64,000 bases of DNA, taken from the NCBI GenBank assembly GCA_963678705.1, contig OY783206.1:19355807-19419806 (forward strand). Direction: 5' to 3'. This stretch comes from Panorpa germanica (taxonomy: Eukaryota; Arthropoda; Insecta; Mecoptera; Panorpidae). Positions 48,519 to 60,780 of the stretch are shown here, piece by piece. The notes below the pieces were generated by a model. That model worked only from the letters and a program-made list of their open reading frames with translations. It made no database searches and was not told the DNA's origin. Numbering within the stretch: the stretch's first letter is position 1; the number at the start of each line of letters is the position of its first letter. Both the position numbers and the translations under genes were made by a program.

Positions 48519-48690
48519 GGTAGGTTGAATATTGATATAGTTTTTGTAAGCCGGATAGGTTTTTTTAGGTTTTTATCAGGGGACTGATCGGTATTTGCGA
48601 TCGATGGAGTTTCGATTTTTATTATAGGCTTTGTGACGGGTTGGCCGCCATTTTTAAAGGGTATTTATTTTCGGGTCAAATAGGGCTACT
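48519..48690. repeat. Repeat shared with 23249-23516
   Basis: The same blocks as the copy left of duplication 1, with an internal gap. Here it interrupts the hAT remnant. Confidence 0.55.
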
Positions 48691-49319
48691 TTGTCTGGGG
48701 GCACTGGGTTAATTAAATTTATTTCTGTTATAGTTTGCACCAGATGTGGCCTAGTGTGGATTGATTTAATGATTGTCTATCTCGAATACCAGGAATTAAA
48801 ATGCCATTGTGCACTGAAATTCTATTGTGTACGGATGACGTCACGGCCTACCGATTGTTCCTGAGAATTGTTGATTTGTATGAGTAGAATAGTATTTTAC
48901 GTTAATCGTATTTCAGTGATTAACTGAGGGAATAATTTAAAGGTGTTTACTAGAAGAAGTTATTTTATGTAGAAAGATATTTTAATCAGATCATTTTTCT
49001 TTCTTTAATCTGTTGTTTGCACCTGGATGCTTCTTGCACCTATTCTTCTATGGTAATGTATTAAGGCAACATTTTAATGATCTGATTATTTTCATGTTAA
49101 TCAGTCATAATCGTGTTCCTGGTAAATTACTAATGTTAATGTTACAACTAAATCAATATTCTGATAAATAGCTCAATTATTTGCATTGTAATTTTCCTTT
49201 GATCTTTTTATTATCGTAATTGTTTGGAAACAAATTCAGATTATTAAACAGATGTGTCGAATTTGTTTAAATTTATGTTTGTTATCATTAAATTTGTGAC
49301 GGAAATACATCCCTGTTGA
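48691..49319. other. Unassigned insert within the hAT remnant
   Basis: AT-rich; no coding region or clear ends. Unlike anything in duplication 1 at the same relative place. Confidence 0.4.
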
Positions 49320-49590
49320 AAACTGCGTTACAAGAGATAACGATGAAAAGATATTATCAATGGAAGAAGCATTAAATTTCATTTGTAAAAATGCGGAAAA
49401 ACCTGTTGTGAGTGCTGTTATAGGGGCTGAGGGTGTTGGAAAACTGAAGCGGCAGTTTACCCTTCTTAGGAATACAAGAAAAGAGAACGCTGAATCTAGA
49501 GAAACGGTCAAACCAACTTCGACGGATAACGAAAGAACGTTCTCGGTATCTGCAAATTTTTGCACCAAACTTAGTGCTAGGTTTTAATTT
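49320..49590 (+). mobile_element. hAT transposase remnant, C-terminal dimerisation part
   Basis: ESRETVKPTSTDNERTFSVS followed by ANFCTKLSARF is the conserved C-terminal dimerisation block of hAT transposases. The last part (CACCAAACTTAGTGCTAGG) is also the left edge of duplication 1 at 24032, so the duplicated segment starts inside this hAT remnant. Confidence 0.7.
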
Positions 49591-49636
49591 GTTTTTTTTT
49601 ACATTTTTTTAATTTATTTATATTAATGTATAACAT

Positions 49637-50633
49637 CCCAGTAAACAATTTGGTGAAGTGTCCTATTTGGTGAAGTTCGAGTCACTCGTACAATTCTATT
49701 CTAACGCTTTACAAGTTCTCTACTTGTCACAGATTTTGTGTTAGTTTTTCATAATAATATTCTTTCTTTTTCCAACATTTATTAAGTATTTCTGTTTCTT
49801 TCCCACATGGATATATTTTTTTTAAATTCACATTCATTTCATTCATTCTGTAAATGAAAGTTTATTTATTAAAAGTGAGAGAGAAACGAGATGCGTTAGA
49901 CAAGTAAAATATATTTTTCACCGTTACACTTGTAGACTTGTATAATATTTTGTTCTGTACAGATGTTTAAAGTATATGCTATCCTTTTTCAACAAATATT
50001 TCTTTAACGGTAATAGACAGACGCTATCTCCCTCAATCCCCGAATAGAGTGTATATAAACGAAGATAGTACTTAGCGATGGTAAGACAGAGGTTTTAAAC
50101 CTAACGCAGACCTGCCGATCGTGGATTTTTGAATCACCAAAACAATGTAAAAAACTAATATAACGAGTATTGTTGAAGATGAATAATATTCATTAAAAAA
50201 ATCACGATCCGTACTAAAGATTACATCTATTTATTTCTTCATTTAAATATTTATATTCTATTCTATATTTATATTTAACTCTGAAAAATGGAATCCATTA
50301 AGTTTTATACCCCTGATCATCCCCAACAAGTGGAACAACTGCGCCAACTAGCGATAACAAATGCTCGTCCTAACTATTATCTCTGGTCCTAGCGTCCTGT
50401 CAGTTACTAAGTTTCTTTGTGTAATATTTTGATAGTTTTGTGAAATAACTCCGGTCATAAATCATAAACCTACTCCGCTTTTAATTCAGCAGTGAACCGT
50501 CGTTGCAATGTCTGTAGCTCATAAAAAGGACCTTTCCTATGAACGACTGAATAGAAAACGAACACGTTCCAGACAAAAAATTCATGATATGTAATAGAAA
50601 TTAAGTAGAATTTACTCCAAAATGTTTACTGGG
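49637..50633. mobile_element. CCCAGTAAACA-ended DNA transposon in duplication 2
   Basis: The 997-bp copy has ends CCCAGTAAACA / TGTTTACTGGG. AT flanks both sides, and the empty site in copy 1 (ACAACATATTAAG) shows the duplication is 2 bp. It is somewhat longer than the DRAK-intron copy, with an extra part at about 50320-50450. No transposase is recognised. Confidence 0.75.
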
Positions 50634-51068
50634 ATATTAAGTTTATTGCGTGAAAATTTGAAGTCGATTGGAGTAAAACTGTCGGAGATGTAGAGTTTTA
50701 AGTCTTCACCTCTCTGGTCTGGTTTCGTCTTTCTTTGAAACTTTTAAACGCGTTTTTCTCACACTTAGCTTTTTCAGGGTCGGTGTCCTCCCTAGCTTAA
50801 AACCTACTAGACCGATCCTAATGAAATTTTGAAAAATTATTTCTTTACATAAATGCTGAGGTACACTGTCAAGTTGTTTTTTTTTTAATTAACGAATTTT
50901 AAAGTTTCAAACTGTCTTATTTTTCCATGAAAAATCGGTATTTCGACTTCCAAGTGCTCTAAAAATTGATAAATCAATAAACAAAAAAAACAGGGTGACC
51001 CGCAGAGACTTATCAACTAATGAAATAGCCTTATAGTTACAAAACCCGACATCTCCATGTCACCGCGC

Positions 51069-51132
51069 CCGTTCTATACGAAGTTGCATGTATCCCAAAG
51101 AGTTGGGAAATATACGACTGTTAGTAGAACGC
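51069..51132 (-). repeat. Hairpin-like repeat, copy b
   Basis: Duplication counterpart of 24525-24588, nearly the same sequence. Confidence 0.45.
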
Positions 51133-51258
51133 TTAAGTTAAATTTAAAAGTTTTATTATTCTTAATTTTTAAAAGAACCCTACTTTTCTATGGTAAGTTT
51201 CATAAAAAGAAAAGAAAAACTGAAGTATGACGGTACTTTGTTGTATATACATATACAA

Positions 51259-51303
51259 TGGGCTTGTGTCCTATGTTTTAATTGCTATAAAAGTGTACTA
51301 TTT
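51259..51303 (+). repeat. Tip of the TTAA MITE next to a LINE 3' end
   Basis: GGGCTTGTGTCCTATG and the following TATAAAAGTGTACTAT match the left end of the MITE at 8454. Only about 45 bases are present, directly against the LINE 3' tail. Confidence 0.55.
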
Positions 51304-54300
51304 ATTATTAATTGTGTGTGCCTTTTGGCTTTACAATCTACCGTATTCTATTTCTTAATACATTTCATTCCTATCTTAACAATTCAACCTTAAAACTAAA
51401 CTTTATTTATTTATTAAAACTAAAAAAAAAAATTATTCTAGACTTTTAGTACTTCTAAAAAAAGTGCTTTCTGCTTCTTCTTCTCTTGACCCTCTCTATT
51501 ATTCTCCACCAGCTTATTTATTCTCCTGTTCTTCCTTTCCTTCTTACTATTTCCGCCATCCACCTCTTTCCTTCACTGCCTCCCTTTAGTAGCTGGCCAA
51601 TATTCCTTTCGCTCGCTACTTTTTCCTTACACTCAAACTTAATGTGCTCCAGTGTTTCGTCCTCCGCTTCGCACATTCTACACTTTCTTTCCTCACTCTT
51701 TTCCCAGTATATGTTTCCTTTTTCCTCATTTCCCAATCTAAACCTTGCTGTTCTTCTTATGTGTTTTATGTCTTTTTCTATAAGGTACTGAGGCACATTA
51801 TTTTCCCATAACCTTTTATATCTTTTATTGTAGTTACTTTTTTTCTATTTTTCCCATTCTCTCCTGCTGTTGTATCTCCTTATCCCTTCTTCTTAGCTCC
51901 TCTTCCACACTTGCGCCACCTTCTCTTCTCCTCTCTGCCTCCTCGATCGCCATTCCATTCCTTTCAAAGTACTCCTTTCTCTTTTTTGGACCTCCTCCCC
52001 CCCCATTCTTTATGTTATCCTCTCTTATTTTCTTTAAAATTTTGCTTTCCGCTCTGTTCAATTTCTCCTCGTATTTTACTGCTCTTTCCCCTGTTTTAAT
52101 TCGTATCTTATCCCTTTTTAGCTCCTCCATCACCATGTATCCTGGCGTGCACCTGTCCAGCCCTAGTACCCATTTCATATATCTCACCTGTATTCTTTCC
52201 AACTTTTCTTGTTCCTTCCACCCCCAAACCTCTGCTTCATACAACATCATACTGGCTATCAGTCTATCAAATATCCATATTCTCTTTTGTATGTCCCCCC
52301 CAAATACCTTTTCCCCTAGTCCCCATACCCGTCGCATTGCTTGTTCTGCCTTCTTTGTTACCTCCCTTATCTGAGCCTCTTCTCCATTGTTCCTTTTAAA
52401 AGTGTAGCCCAGATATTTAAATTCTTCTACTTCCTCAATGTCCTCTGTCTTGTATTTCCACCTTTTATGTCTTCTTTTTCCACCCCCTTTTTTAAATACC
52501 ATAATTTTTGTCTTTTCCACGTTTAACTCTAGTCCTTTCCTGTCTATATACCTCCCTAGCCGGTGTGCCATCTCCTGCAGCTCTCCTTCCCTTTTTGCCA
52601 ACAGGACTATATCGTCAGCGTATGCTAAAGTCCATATCTTGTAGTGCCTTCCTATTAGCACCCCCCCATCTTGTCCTCTTTCCATTACCTCCTCCAAGTC
52701 TGCTGTATATATCGCAAATAAAATGGGGCTCAGAGGACAACCTTGCCTCAACCCCTTGTCTGTCCAGAATTCTTCTGATTCTTCACCCCCAACTCTTATT
52801 CTCATTCTTGTTTCTTGGTAAATTTCTTCAATACATTCCATTATGTCCTCATCTATATTTTTCTTTCTCATGTACTTCCACAATTTCTGTCTGTCGACCA
52901 TGTCAAACGCCGCTTTAAGGTCGATGAACATTGCATATATCTGTCCTCCTTTTTCCTCTTTTTCAACTACATGGTTCAATGCGTATATATTGTTCAGTAT
53001 TGCGTTGGTAGAAGCAAAACCATTGTTACGCATTTTATATAGTTCAATTGAACATTGAATATTTAATTTAACTCTGTTTACATTATGTTCAATTATTTAA
53101 ATATTTCATTGTCACATAGAACCTTCTCCGTTAAGAGAAAGGAATTTTTGTTATATTGTTGTCTTCGTCCATTGTGCATTGTACATTGATTTTAAAGTTA
53201 GATTTATTGTTAGTTTTAGTGTTAAGATATAGTTCTAAGATAATAGTTGTAATTAGAAGTTCGTACTAAAAGGGTTTAAATATATTGTAACAGCTTACAT
53301 CCGTTATTTTATTCACTTATAAATCCCTACACCCCGATAGCGATTTATAGAATAAAATATAAATAATAAAATACATAATAAATTTCGCGCTCGATTAATT
53401 TCTTACGCGAACGTCCCTTATAGAAAACTAAAGGGTTTTTTATAAAACTTAACATATATTGTCTAAAGTCCCTCGTCCCTTTCTAAAGCCTGCTTGTGTC
53501 TCGGGAAGTATTTCTTTTACTTTTACCTCTTCTTCCAGTCCTTCTCTCACAATCCCTGCATAAATCCTGTACCCTGTATTCAGTAGTGTGATACCCCTGT
53601 AATTTTTGGCTTCATGCTTATTTTCCTTTTTATATATCGGTGTTATTACCCCTTCTTTCCAGCTGTCTGGCAGGTTTCCTCCTTTCCATATCTTGTTCAT
53701 CGCTGTCAGTAATCCTTTCTCTATCCTTTCTTGCCCAGCTTTCCACGCCTCGTTCTTTAGTCCATCTCTACCTGGTGCTTTCTTCTCCTTGAGTTTTTGA
53801 ATCTGTATTTGTAGTTCACCTAGTACTATTTCGTTTACTTTCTCCTTCTCTTTTATCCCCTTCTTTGTTTTCTCGTTTCTTTTCTTTCCTCCTAGTACTC
53901 CCATAAAGTGTTTCGTTCACTCTTCCATTTTTATTTCCTTGCTTGGCTCTTTCCCTCGCTTTTTCTCCCTATTTATGTAATCCCATGTCTGCCTCTCCGT
54001 TGTTATCTCTCTAATTTCTTTTTCTATTCCTATTTTGAACTCATTCTTTTTATCTTTTATTTTTTCGTTATATTCCCTTTGCTTCCTCTTGAAGTCTTCT
54101 TTACTTGATTCTCCTTTCTTCCATCTCTTTAGTTCCCTTTTTACCTCTTTTTTCCATTCTTTACATTCTTTATCCCACCATTTGTTTTCTCCCGTTCTAT
54201 CAGATATTCTCCACCTTTTACCTTGGGTTGCTTCCTTCATCCTCTCTTCAATTTCCTTCATCTCCTCCGTTTCTCCTTCTTCCTCGTATCTCCGTTCCAA

Positions 54301-54696
54301 TTCCTCCATAAACTTCTTCCTTCCTTCCTCCGTCCAATCGCTACCCTCTTTCCATTCATTTCCCTTTCTTTCACCTCTCCTCGCCTCCAACTCCACCACC
54401 AGCGGTAGGTGATCCGAGTCCACCCTCTCTTCCACTTTCATTCTTTCTACCTTCTGTCCTCCTCCCAGCGTTGTCACCACGTAGTCGATTACTGTATCCC
54501 CTCTGCTTCCCACATAGGTATATTCTCCTTCTTCATCTCCTTCCTTGTTCCCATTTAGTACTATCCATCCTTGTTCTTCTAGCATTTCCATTAGTTCTTT
54601 TCCCTCGGCGTTTATTGTTTTGTCTTTCGTTATTCTTTTCTTTTTTCTATTCCCCCATATTTCGTCCACCTCTCCCAACTCCCCAATTCTCGCGTA
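51304..54696 (-). mobile_element. APE-type LINE, copy A, 5'-truncated
   Basis: Read on the minus strand: the C-terminal part of an APE endonuclease (GDTVIDYVVTT, VDSDHLPLVVELE, about 54400-54500), a long Glu/Lys-rich link, reverse transcriptase (KKAPGRDGLKNEAWK, TQAGFRKGRG, FIDLKAAFD, GLRQGCPLSPILF, the catalytic YADDIVLLA, EFKYLGYTF) and a C-terminal CRMC...TLEH..FEC zinc-finger-like motif, with a stop near 51518. A one-base difference from copy B near 51840 splits the frame, and an insert (52994-53453) splits the RT. The start is lost at ARIGE, next to a TA/CA repeat. It lies between TATATACATATACAA repeats (51244-51258 and about 54732-54746). I cannot place the clade. Confidence 0.9.
52994..53453 (-). 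mobile_element. About 460-bp insert in LINE A, possibly a solo LTR
   Basis: It interrupts the RT between ...GTLDN and IYALNHVV. The 9-bp sequence ATATATTGT occurs on both sides (52985-52993 and 53454-53462) and appears once in the intact reading. No coding potential. AT-rich with TATA-like and AATAAA-like motifs, so a solo LTR is possible, but a 9-bp duplication is long for an LTR element and the class is open. Confidence 0.5.
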
Positions 54697-54958
54697 TATA
54701 TATATACATATACATATATACATATACATATATATATACATATACAATTGTGTAGCCAGCAGTGTGACCAATCAAATAAACCTAAATTATTATATTTTAT
54801 TGTTGGCAAACTTTCCACACCACGTAATCAAGTTACCTTTGATTTTTAACTAAAACAAAATCACATTGTACCTTAACTACTTAAGGTACACAATCTATTT
54901 TTTTTATCAAACGTTTTGATATATATTTTTTTAAACTATTTATTTGTTAGAGGAGAGA

Positions 54959-57900
54959 ATGGTTTTACAAGAGGGACTGCTGCTTGTAGCGGCAGTCGCC
55001 TTATTAACATTAATCTCATTTACCGACTCAAAACAGAATTTGAGCGGGCACCCCGAACTCCTTACCGGATCCCTGGTCAACAGTAAGTATTTTAATGATA
55101 TCTGTTTACAAAATGAATCAGCTCCAATTTCTCGTTTTAACTGATGTTTTCTTTTTTTGCAGTAACTATAAATGAAACTTACCTATACCCCTCCAATGAC
55201 GAACCCCGCAAAACCAAATTGGCTGAATCCATCAACGAACAGGAAACCTCACTAGACTTGAACGGCAACGACGGTAAATACGATTGTACATCTGTTGTTG
55301 CAATAATTCGCCATTTAATAAAGAGACCATGTTTTAATAGCGTTTATTTTTTTAGTTGAAATCGATCGATTTGATACAACTACCTCTAAGAAACTTCACC
55401 ACGGGCATAAAAAACAACATAAACATGGCGCCCACCATGAAGACAAATCAAATAAGAATAAGCACCATGTCCATGACGTAAGCAACTCGACAAAGTTGGC
55501 AAAGAAACAAAGAGATGAGGGTGAGTGCTGTTTCATACATCTTATTTTTAGCTAAGATTTGCGGATATTACAAATGCTACCCCCTTAAAACCCCGTTCAG
55601 GGAGTTCTACATCGTCTACCATTCTCCTGTTTTTTGATTTTTTAGGTTTTCCAAATTAATTTAGGTTTTTAGAGTTATAAAATAGCCTTGGAATCAACAG
55701 AAGACAAAAAATTATGGGCCCCAAGATACTCGTATATTTCCTTTATTTATTTTTAGGTTTTCCTAATTATACCTGGTTTTTACAATTGCAATTTATGATT
55801 TAAATATGTGAACACAACATATTGTGTTTTCTGTTGTATTTATTTAAATCTATGTGAAAAAAAGTGTTATTCAAAAAACGTTTTAGGAACTGAACTGAAA
55901 TTTTTCTCTCACTTGAATTCTTACTTGCTCCTTTGCAGGAAATCTATATTTCAAGAGGTGCAATATAAGACGATGTATTTAAAAATTTATTGTACGCTTA
56001 TATAGAATTGTAACAATAAAGAATTCAATAGATTGTAAAAGTGTATAGCTTAAGTGATAAAGGACGAAAATGAACAGGACATAGGAATCGGAAGTAAAGG
56101 AATTGAATACGGCGGAAATGGAATTATGTTTTATAAATGTATGTTTAGTTTTAGTTATGTGGTATGTTTTTTAAATTCTTGACAAAGTAAATTAGGGATT
56201 AGGATCGATTTGTGAGATGAAAAGAACAGCGACTCCCAACATAATGAATTTAGCGCATGTGGAAGACAAATAAAATTGAAATAGAAGATGGAACAATACT
56301 ATGATGGAATATTATAATAGAAAGTGACGCACAGGAAAAAGTAAACTCCTAAAATGAGAAATTAAGAGGACAACTATCTATAGGTGGAAATGTGATGAAC
56401 CGGATGTAGACTGCAACAGCTTTAGCATTTAAATAAGTCATTGATGAGAAAAAGAACAAGTTGAAGATGAAATAAGGAACAACAGTTAGCCTCAAAGGAC
56501 TACCATTGTCGTCTACTTCACATGGATATAACAACTCATCATGGCAAAAGCAATCTCGTACTACAAGAGGAGGATCTGAAGGTCAGGCTTATTGGACAAC
56601 ATGGAGAAAAGTAACATGATGTCAGTAGTAGAAATAATTAAGATAAGAATATCAAAACTAAAATAAAGTTGGAAAACGAAAATGTTTATATACCCTCCCC
56701 TCAGATGAAGGAAGATTGTGGAGTTCTGATCCTATTCGACAACAAATTAGTTCATAAATCAACCGACACTGCAAAGTCGTTTTGAAGGCTGGATAAGCGT
56801 ATTTAACAGGATTTTTGTATCGACGTATTCCACTGATAAAACTTAGTTGTAAAATTGTTCAATTGCAATAAGGAAACAGTAAAACAGGGCCAGCAAAGAA
56901 CAAACTTCCTTCGAAGAGTGCTACGTATTGTTACTGAATGGGCAGAAGTTTTCATGTCCTCAGACTTCATGCATTGACGTTCGATCTATTTGACCACGCA
57001 TCATGTTCTGCTGATCTAGTGGACCTAGGCGACCTTCTTCTTCTTGGAGGAAAAGCGTATTCAACCAAAGTCGTCGTGACTTCCTGGACAGCTTGGAGAA
57101 CAACTACTGTACTTAGTGGGTTAAGGGCATTAGGACATCGTAGCTTTTCATATGACCTTCGTATATTGATAAATAAATGAAAAGTAAATAACAAAATACG
57201 AATTACAAGAAATAAATTCTAAATAAATATTTTGAAGTGGATGAAAACCCCAAATACTCATCATAAATAAATTGCTGGTGCGGAAGTTAATTGTTAATCC
57301 AAAAAGAAAAGAAAGCAGAAAAAGCAAGTGTTCTTTCTAATTGAGAAATACAAAGACGGATCAATCAGGAGAATAAGGAGGACCAATGCCTGATGATCGT
57401 TACAAATACTGTGTACAATTACAGGTTGGGTCCACAAGAAATAAGCTACGCAGCCCGGGAACTGAAGAGGATAGCAAGTGTATGTACAAGACATCAGAAG
57501 AAACGGATGAAGACGTTTAGGAAGACTTTAATAATTAGAATGCTGCAGGAATAATCTTTAAAATAAAAACGACAGAGGTGACTTTAATGACTACAGACAA
57601 TTATTTCTATTGATGAAATAAGTTGTCATTTGTTTGAAGAGCGACGCGACGCGATTTGTAAGAAAAGCAAGAAGCTAACGGGACGAACATGAAAAGATTT
57701 ATGCTTCGAAAAGATAAGAAAATAAAAAGACATCGCTGCAAGAAGAGAATAATTTTCACTGATAAGTAAAACAAGAATTGGATTAGGTTCTCCAACAATT
57801 GGAAAAGATGGCTGCTGGGTTATTCCTAAATGGGATATCTGCATGGTGAATTGGGTGAAGATATATTCATCCTTTATGCTCCAGTGTTTAAAAGAAAGAA

Positions 57901-59817
57901 GAAGGAAAGCCGTTTAATTGAATTAGACAAGACTCTTCAGACATATGGAGGAATGGAACAATCCTTGAATAATCCCTGCTTATGCGGCACATGTTCCATG
58001 TAAGGACGTCCATGTTTTACCGCCATTTTTCTCTATAGCGTTTGCTGTCAGTTATGATTAGATCCTCGTACATTTCGGATGACAGTTGGTCACTTCAACA
58101 AGGTGTTTTAGTTAATGAGACATGTTAAGAAAAAGATTGCCAATGGTGAACACTTGGAGGAAATAAAGAAATTGTTTTGGATTGCATCAAATGTTGTCGT
58201 ACAATGCGAGATGGATCGAAGAATGACAACAGAACTTCGACGTCGTCGTATGCAAAGGTTTAAAGGAAGACTTCCAGTTTTAATTTGTCTGAATGATTGT
58301 TCTGCAACTTAGGCTGGAGGCAATACTCCCACGTCAATGCTGGACGATATCGTGCAACGTTTGGACATTCCTTAACGTGTGAAATTGGTTAACAAGGTCT
58401 ACAGCATTTGTGGTTTTAACAGGATGGTGGAATATGTCGCACAGGTCGCGTAATGATGCATAACTTTATGATTTATACATATTATACAGCAGTGGCTCAA
58501 GATTCGAACCTGAAGATATACGAATTATGGCGTAAATGCTATTATACTGTCGACAAAACCAATTATAACGACTTAGTAAGAACTAAAAAGAAAGAAGTTG
58601 GCTCAATGTCAATTGTTACATTGCTTCCTAGGTTTTTAGTAAACATAAAACATGCATATTGCGTTAAATGCACGTAACATTTTACTCAAATGAAAGCGAA
58701 GTAATATTTCACTTAATAAGGTTAAATTTATGGCGTTGTATGTGAGAACCTAGAGGGGAGAGTAAGACTTATATGGCAGATATCGAGAAATGGACGTTTT
58801 ACGGAAATTAGAAGGAAAATACTGCAATGGTTAGAACATGAAGAAGGAATGTACCGAAGCAGAACGGCTAAGAAACTTTTGAAGGAGTGAGAGAAAGGCT
58901 CAGGGAAAGATGGAAGGACCACGTGGAAGATCTGACGAACGTGGGTGCTGCAAATTGGAAGAAAAAGACGAAGAATGGGAAAGAATGGAAAATAGTCTTA
59001 AAGGAGCGTCATACTTGAAATTAATATTAATACTTAGAAAGGTCTCTTCTCGTACACTGTTAAAGATGCTTCTAATTTTAATATAAATTTAATAGACAAA
59101 TGAGACTTTAAATTAAGAAACGGTTATTTTGCTGATTTTGTTGTACAAATTATTACAAATTATTTATTATTCCTGAGAAATTTATAAAGTTGTTCTTATG
59201 AGTGTAGTTTTATGATTCTATTAATCCGGCAAAAGGTAATTTTATATTTCCAGTGATAAAATGACGTACGTAACTTATTTAAAACGGGATTTGTTACCGA
59301 AAGACGTAGAAGCGTGGCGTCAGGCGTCGGTGTTGTCCGACGTTGTGTCGTTCCGCTAATCGTGTGTAAACTCAGTTCTGTTGTAGAAATATCGAAATTA
59401 GAATGTGTGGGGAGAGGGGGGTTGGTTTCACTTTGTTAAGGTCCTATGCAGCTGTAATGCGGCACTGGTTGCTCGGTTTAGTTCGTTGTTCTGTTTTTGT
59501 GTTGAAGTTAATTATTGTTTTTGTTTGCAGATGACGATGATACACCAATACCAGGCGAGGACTGGTCTTGTAATGTGACGCTGGATCAGCGTTGTTGCCC
59601 ACCACACGCCAGTAAGAGAGATTCAGAAACCCCATCGGCAAGGATTCCTTGCTACTGTCGCTGCGCAGCAATGCCAGTAAATAGTGATGAAACGGCGTAT
59701 GTTTCGGCTAATCCTCATGAGAATATCGATTATGAATATTGTAAGGAAGATGAACAAGGCTGGGCATTTCAAGCTCTTGCCGAAGAGAAGAAAAGAAAGA
59801 ACCCTGGACGAACGTAA
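54959..59817 (+). CDS. Secreted His-rich, seven-cysteine protein, copy B
   Basis: Paralogue of 25063-30572 with the same exon structure: 54959-55082, 55163-55273, 55356-55520, 59531-59817; 228 residues. The signal peptide and His-rich part differ from copy A at only 12 of the first 133 residues. Exon 4 keeps all seven cysteines (WSC, CCPP, PCYCRC, YCK) and DEQGWAF, but about forty other positions differ, and it starts with an acidic DDDDT where copy A has DKLEQ. The end is longer (EEKKRKNPGRT). Synonymous sites in exon 4 differ too, while the intron before and the UTR after are almost the same in the two copies. That suggests either very strong diversifying selection or exon conversion from a third relative. 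Function unknown; likely secreted. Confidence 0.8.
55521..58739. other. Intron 3 of copy B
   Basis: Matches 25625-29494 without the mariner. At 58188-58200 it shows the uninterrupted insertion site. No recognisable gene; small open stretches are not kept in both copies with matching frames, apart from 55808-56005. Confidence 0.5.
58740..59020 (+). pseudogene. LINE 3' coding remnant in intron 3, copy B
   Basis: Better kept than in copy A: RLRERWKDHVEDLTNVGAAN followed by WKKKTKNGKEWKIVLKERHT and a stop, a typical LINE RT C-terminus. The rest of the element is not recognisable. Confidence 0.55.
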
Positions 59818-59995
59818 CACTGGTACAACGTCCTCCAGCTCCAGGCAACAATCTTCAAATTCCCAGTACCAACCAGTGACAACTTCAAACCACTAATTTG
59901 GACGACCGCTAAATTCAAACGCAACACCACGTGTGTGTACGGACGGATTAGTTTAATTGTTAATGTGTTGTGTAAAGAAAAAGACAAATTGCGGC

Positions 59996-60001
59996 AATAA
60001 A
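59996..60001 (+). promoter_or_regulatory. PolyA signal of copy B
   Basis: AATAAA about 180 bases after the stop, at the same place as in copy A. Confidence 0.5.
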
Positions 60002-60780
60002 CAGTGCAAACAAACACTCAACAAATATTGTTTTTCAAAAATACGTACGATGCAAATTATGTATTGAAGGCGTTTTCGAAACGTGATTATATGTACTTAG
60101 GGTAGTTTCCAAATAGTAATCATTCGTACTTAGGAGTATATCATGTAATATTACGTTTTCAGTGAAATTGTGTTATTTAAAGTGATAGTGATAATTGTTC
60201 AGTGTTTTAAGGATGAAACTACAGAAGGTAACGTACTAGAAATTTATTATTCTTACATTAGTTCCAAATTAGTTGATATTTCAATTAATTAACATCGTTA
60301 AATTCTGTCCAGTATGAAAGGTCACACTAATATCTCATAAGTGATAGTCTACCTCATTATTGGGACTTATCTTATAAAATTGTTAAATGCTGCTGTTGGT
60401 TACCTCAAAATAAAGATGTCTTCCTAATGAACTGAATAATCGATATGTAACATTAAAGAGAGATAGACCTCTAGATTAAATGGAGCATTCAATACTGTTT
60501 TAAGAAGCTGTAACAGTCAGTTTATTAAATCGAAAAGAACAATTTAGTAATAGAACTAAATATACTCTCAGATTTAATTATGAAATGGAAATTGTATTTA
60601 ACGCCTGAACGCATACTACAATTATAACATAAACACTACCACCATCTGTTTAACAAATACATAACTATAAAATAGTTTAGTTTCTACTAACAAAATAAAA
60701 TCACAATTAATTATTCTAATAATTGTCAATAGTTTTTAGAAAATACATTTTATAATATTTTTAACAATAAAATAATAAAT

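Noticed and set aside
51486-54853. Several long plus-strand open stretches rich in Ser, Phe, Leu and Pro
   Set aside because: They are the complement of the Glu/Lys-rich LINE A frames on the minus strand; none has a domain of its own. The same holds for 62700-63840.
25912-56005. Short frame MNTTYCVFCCIYLNL... present in both duplicates (25912 and 55808)
   Set aside because: It lies in intron 3, its shared state follows from the duplication, and it has no domain or good splice context.
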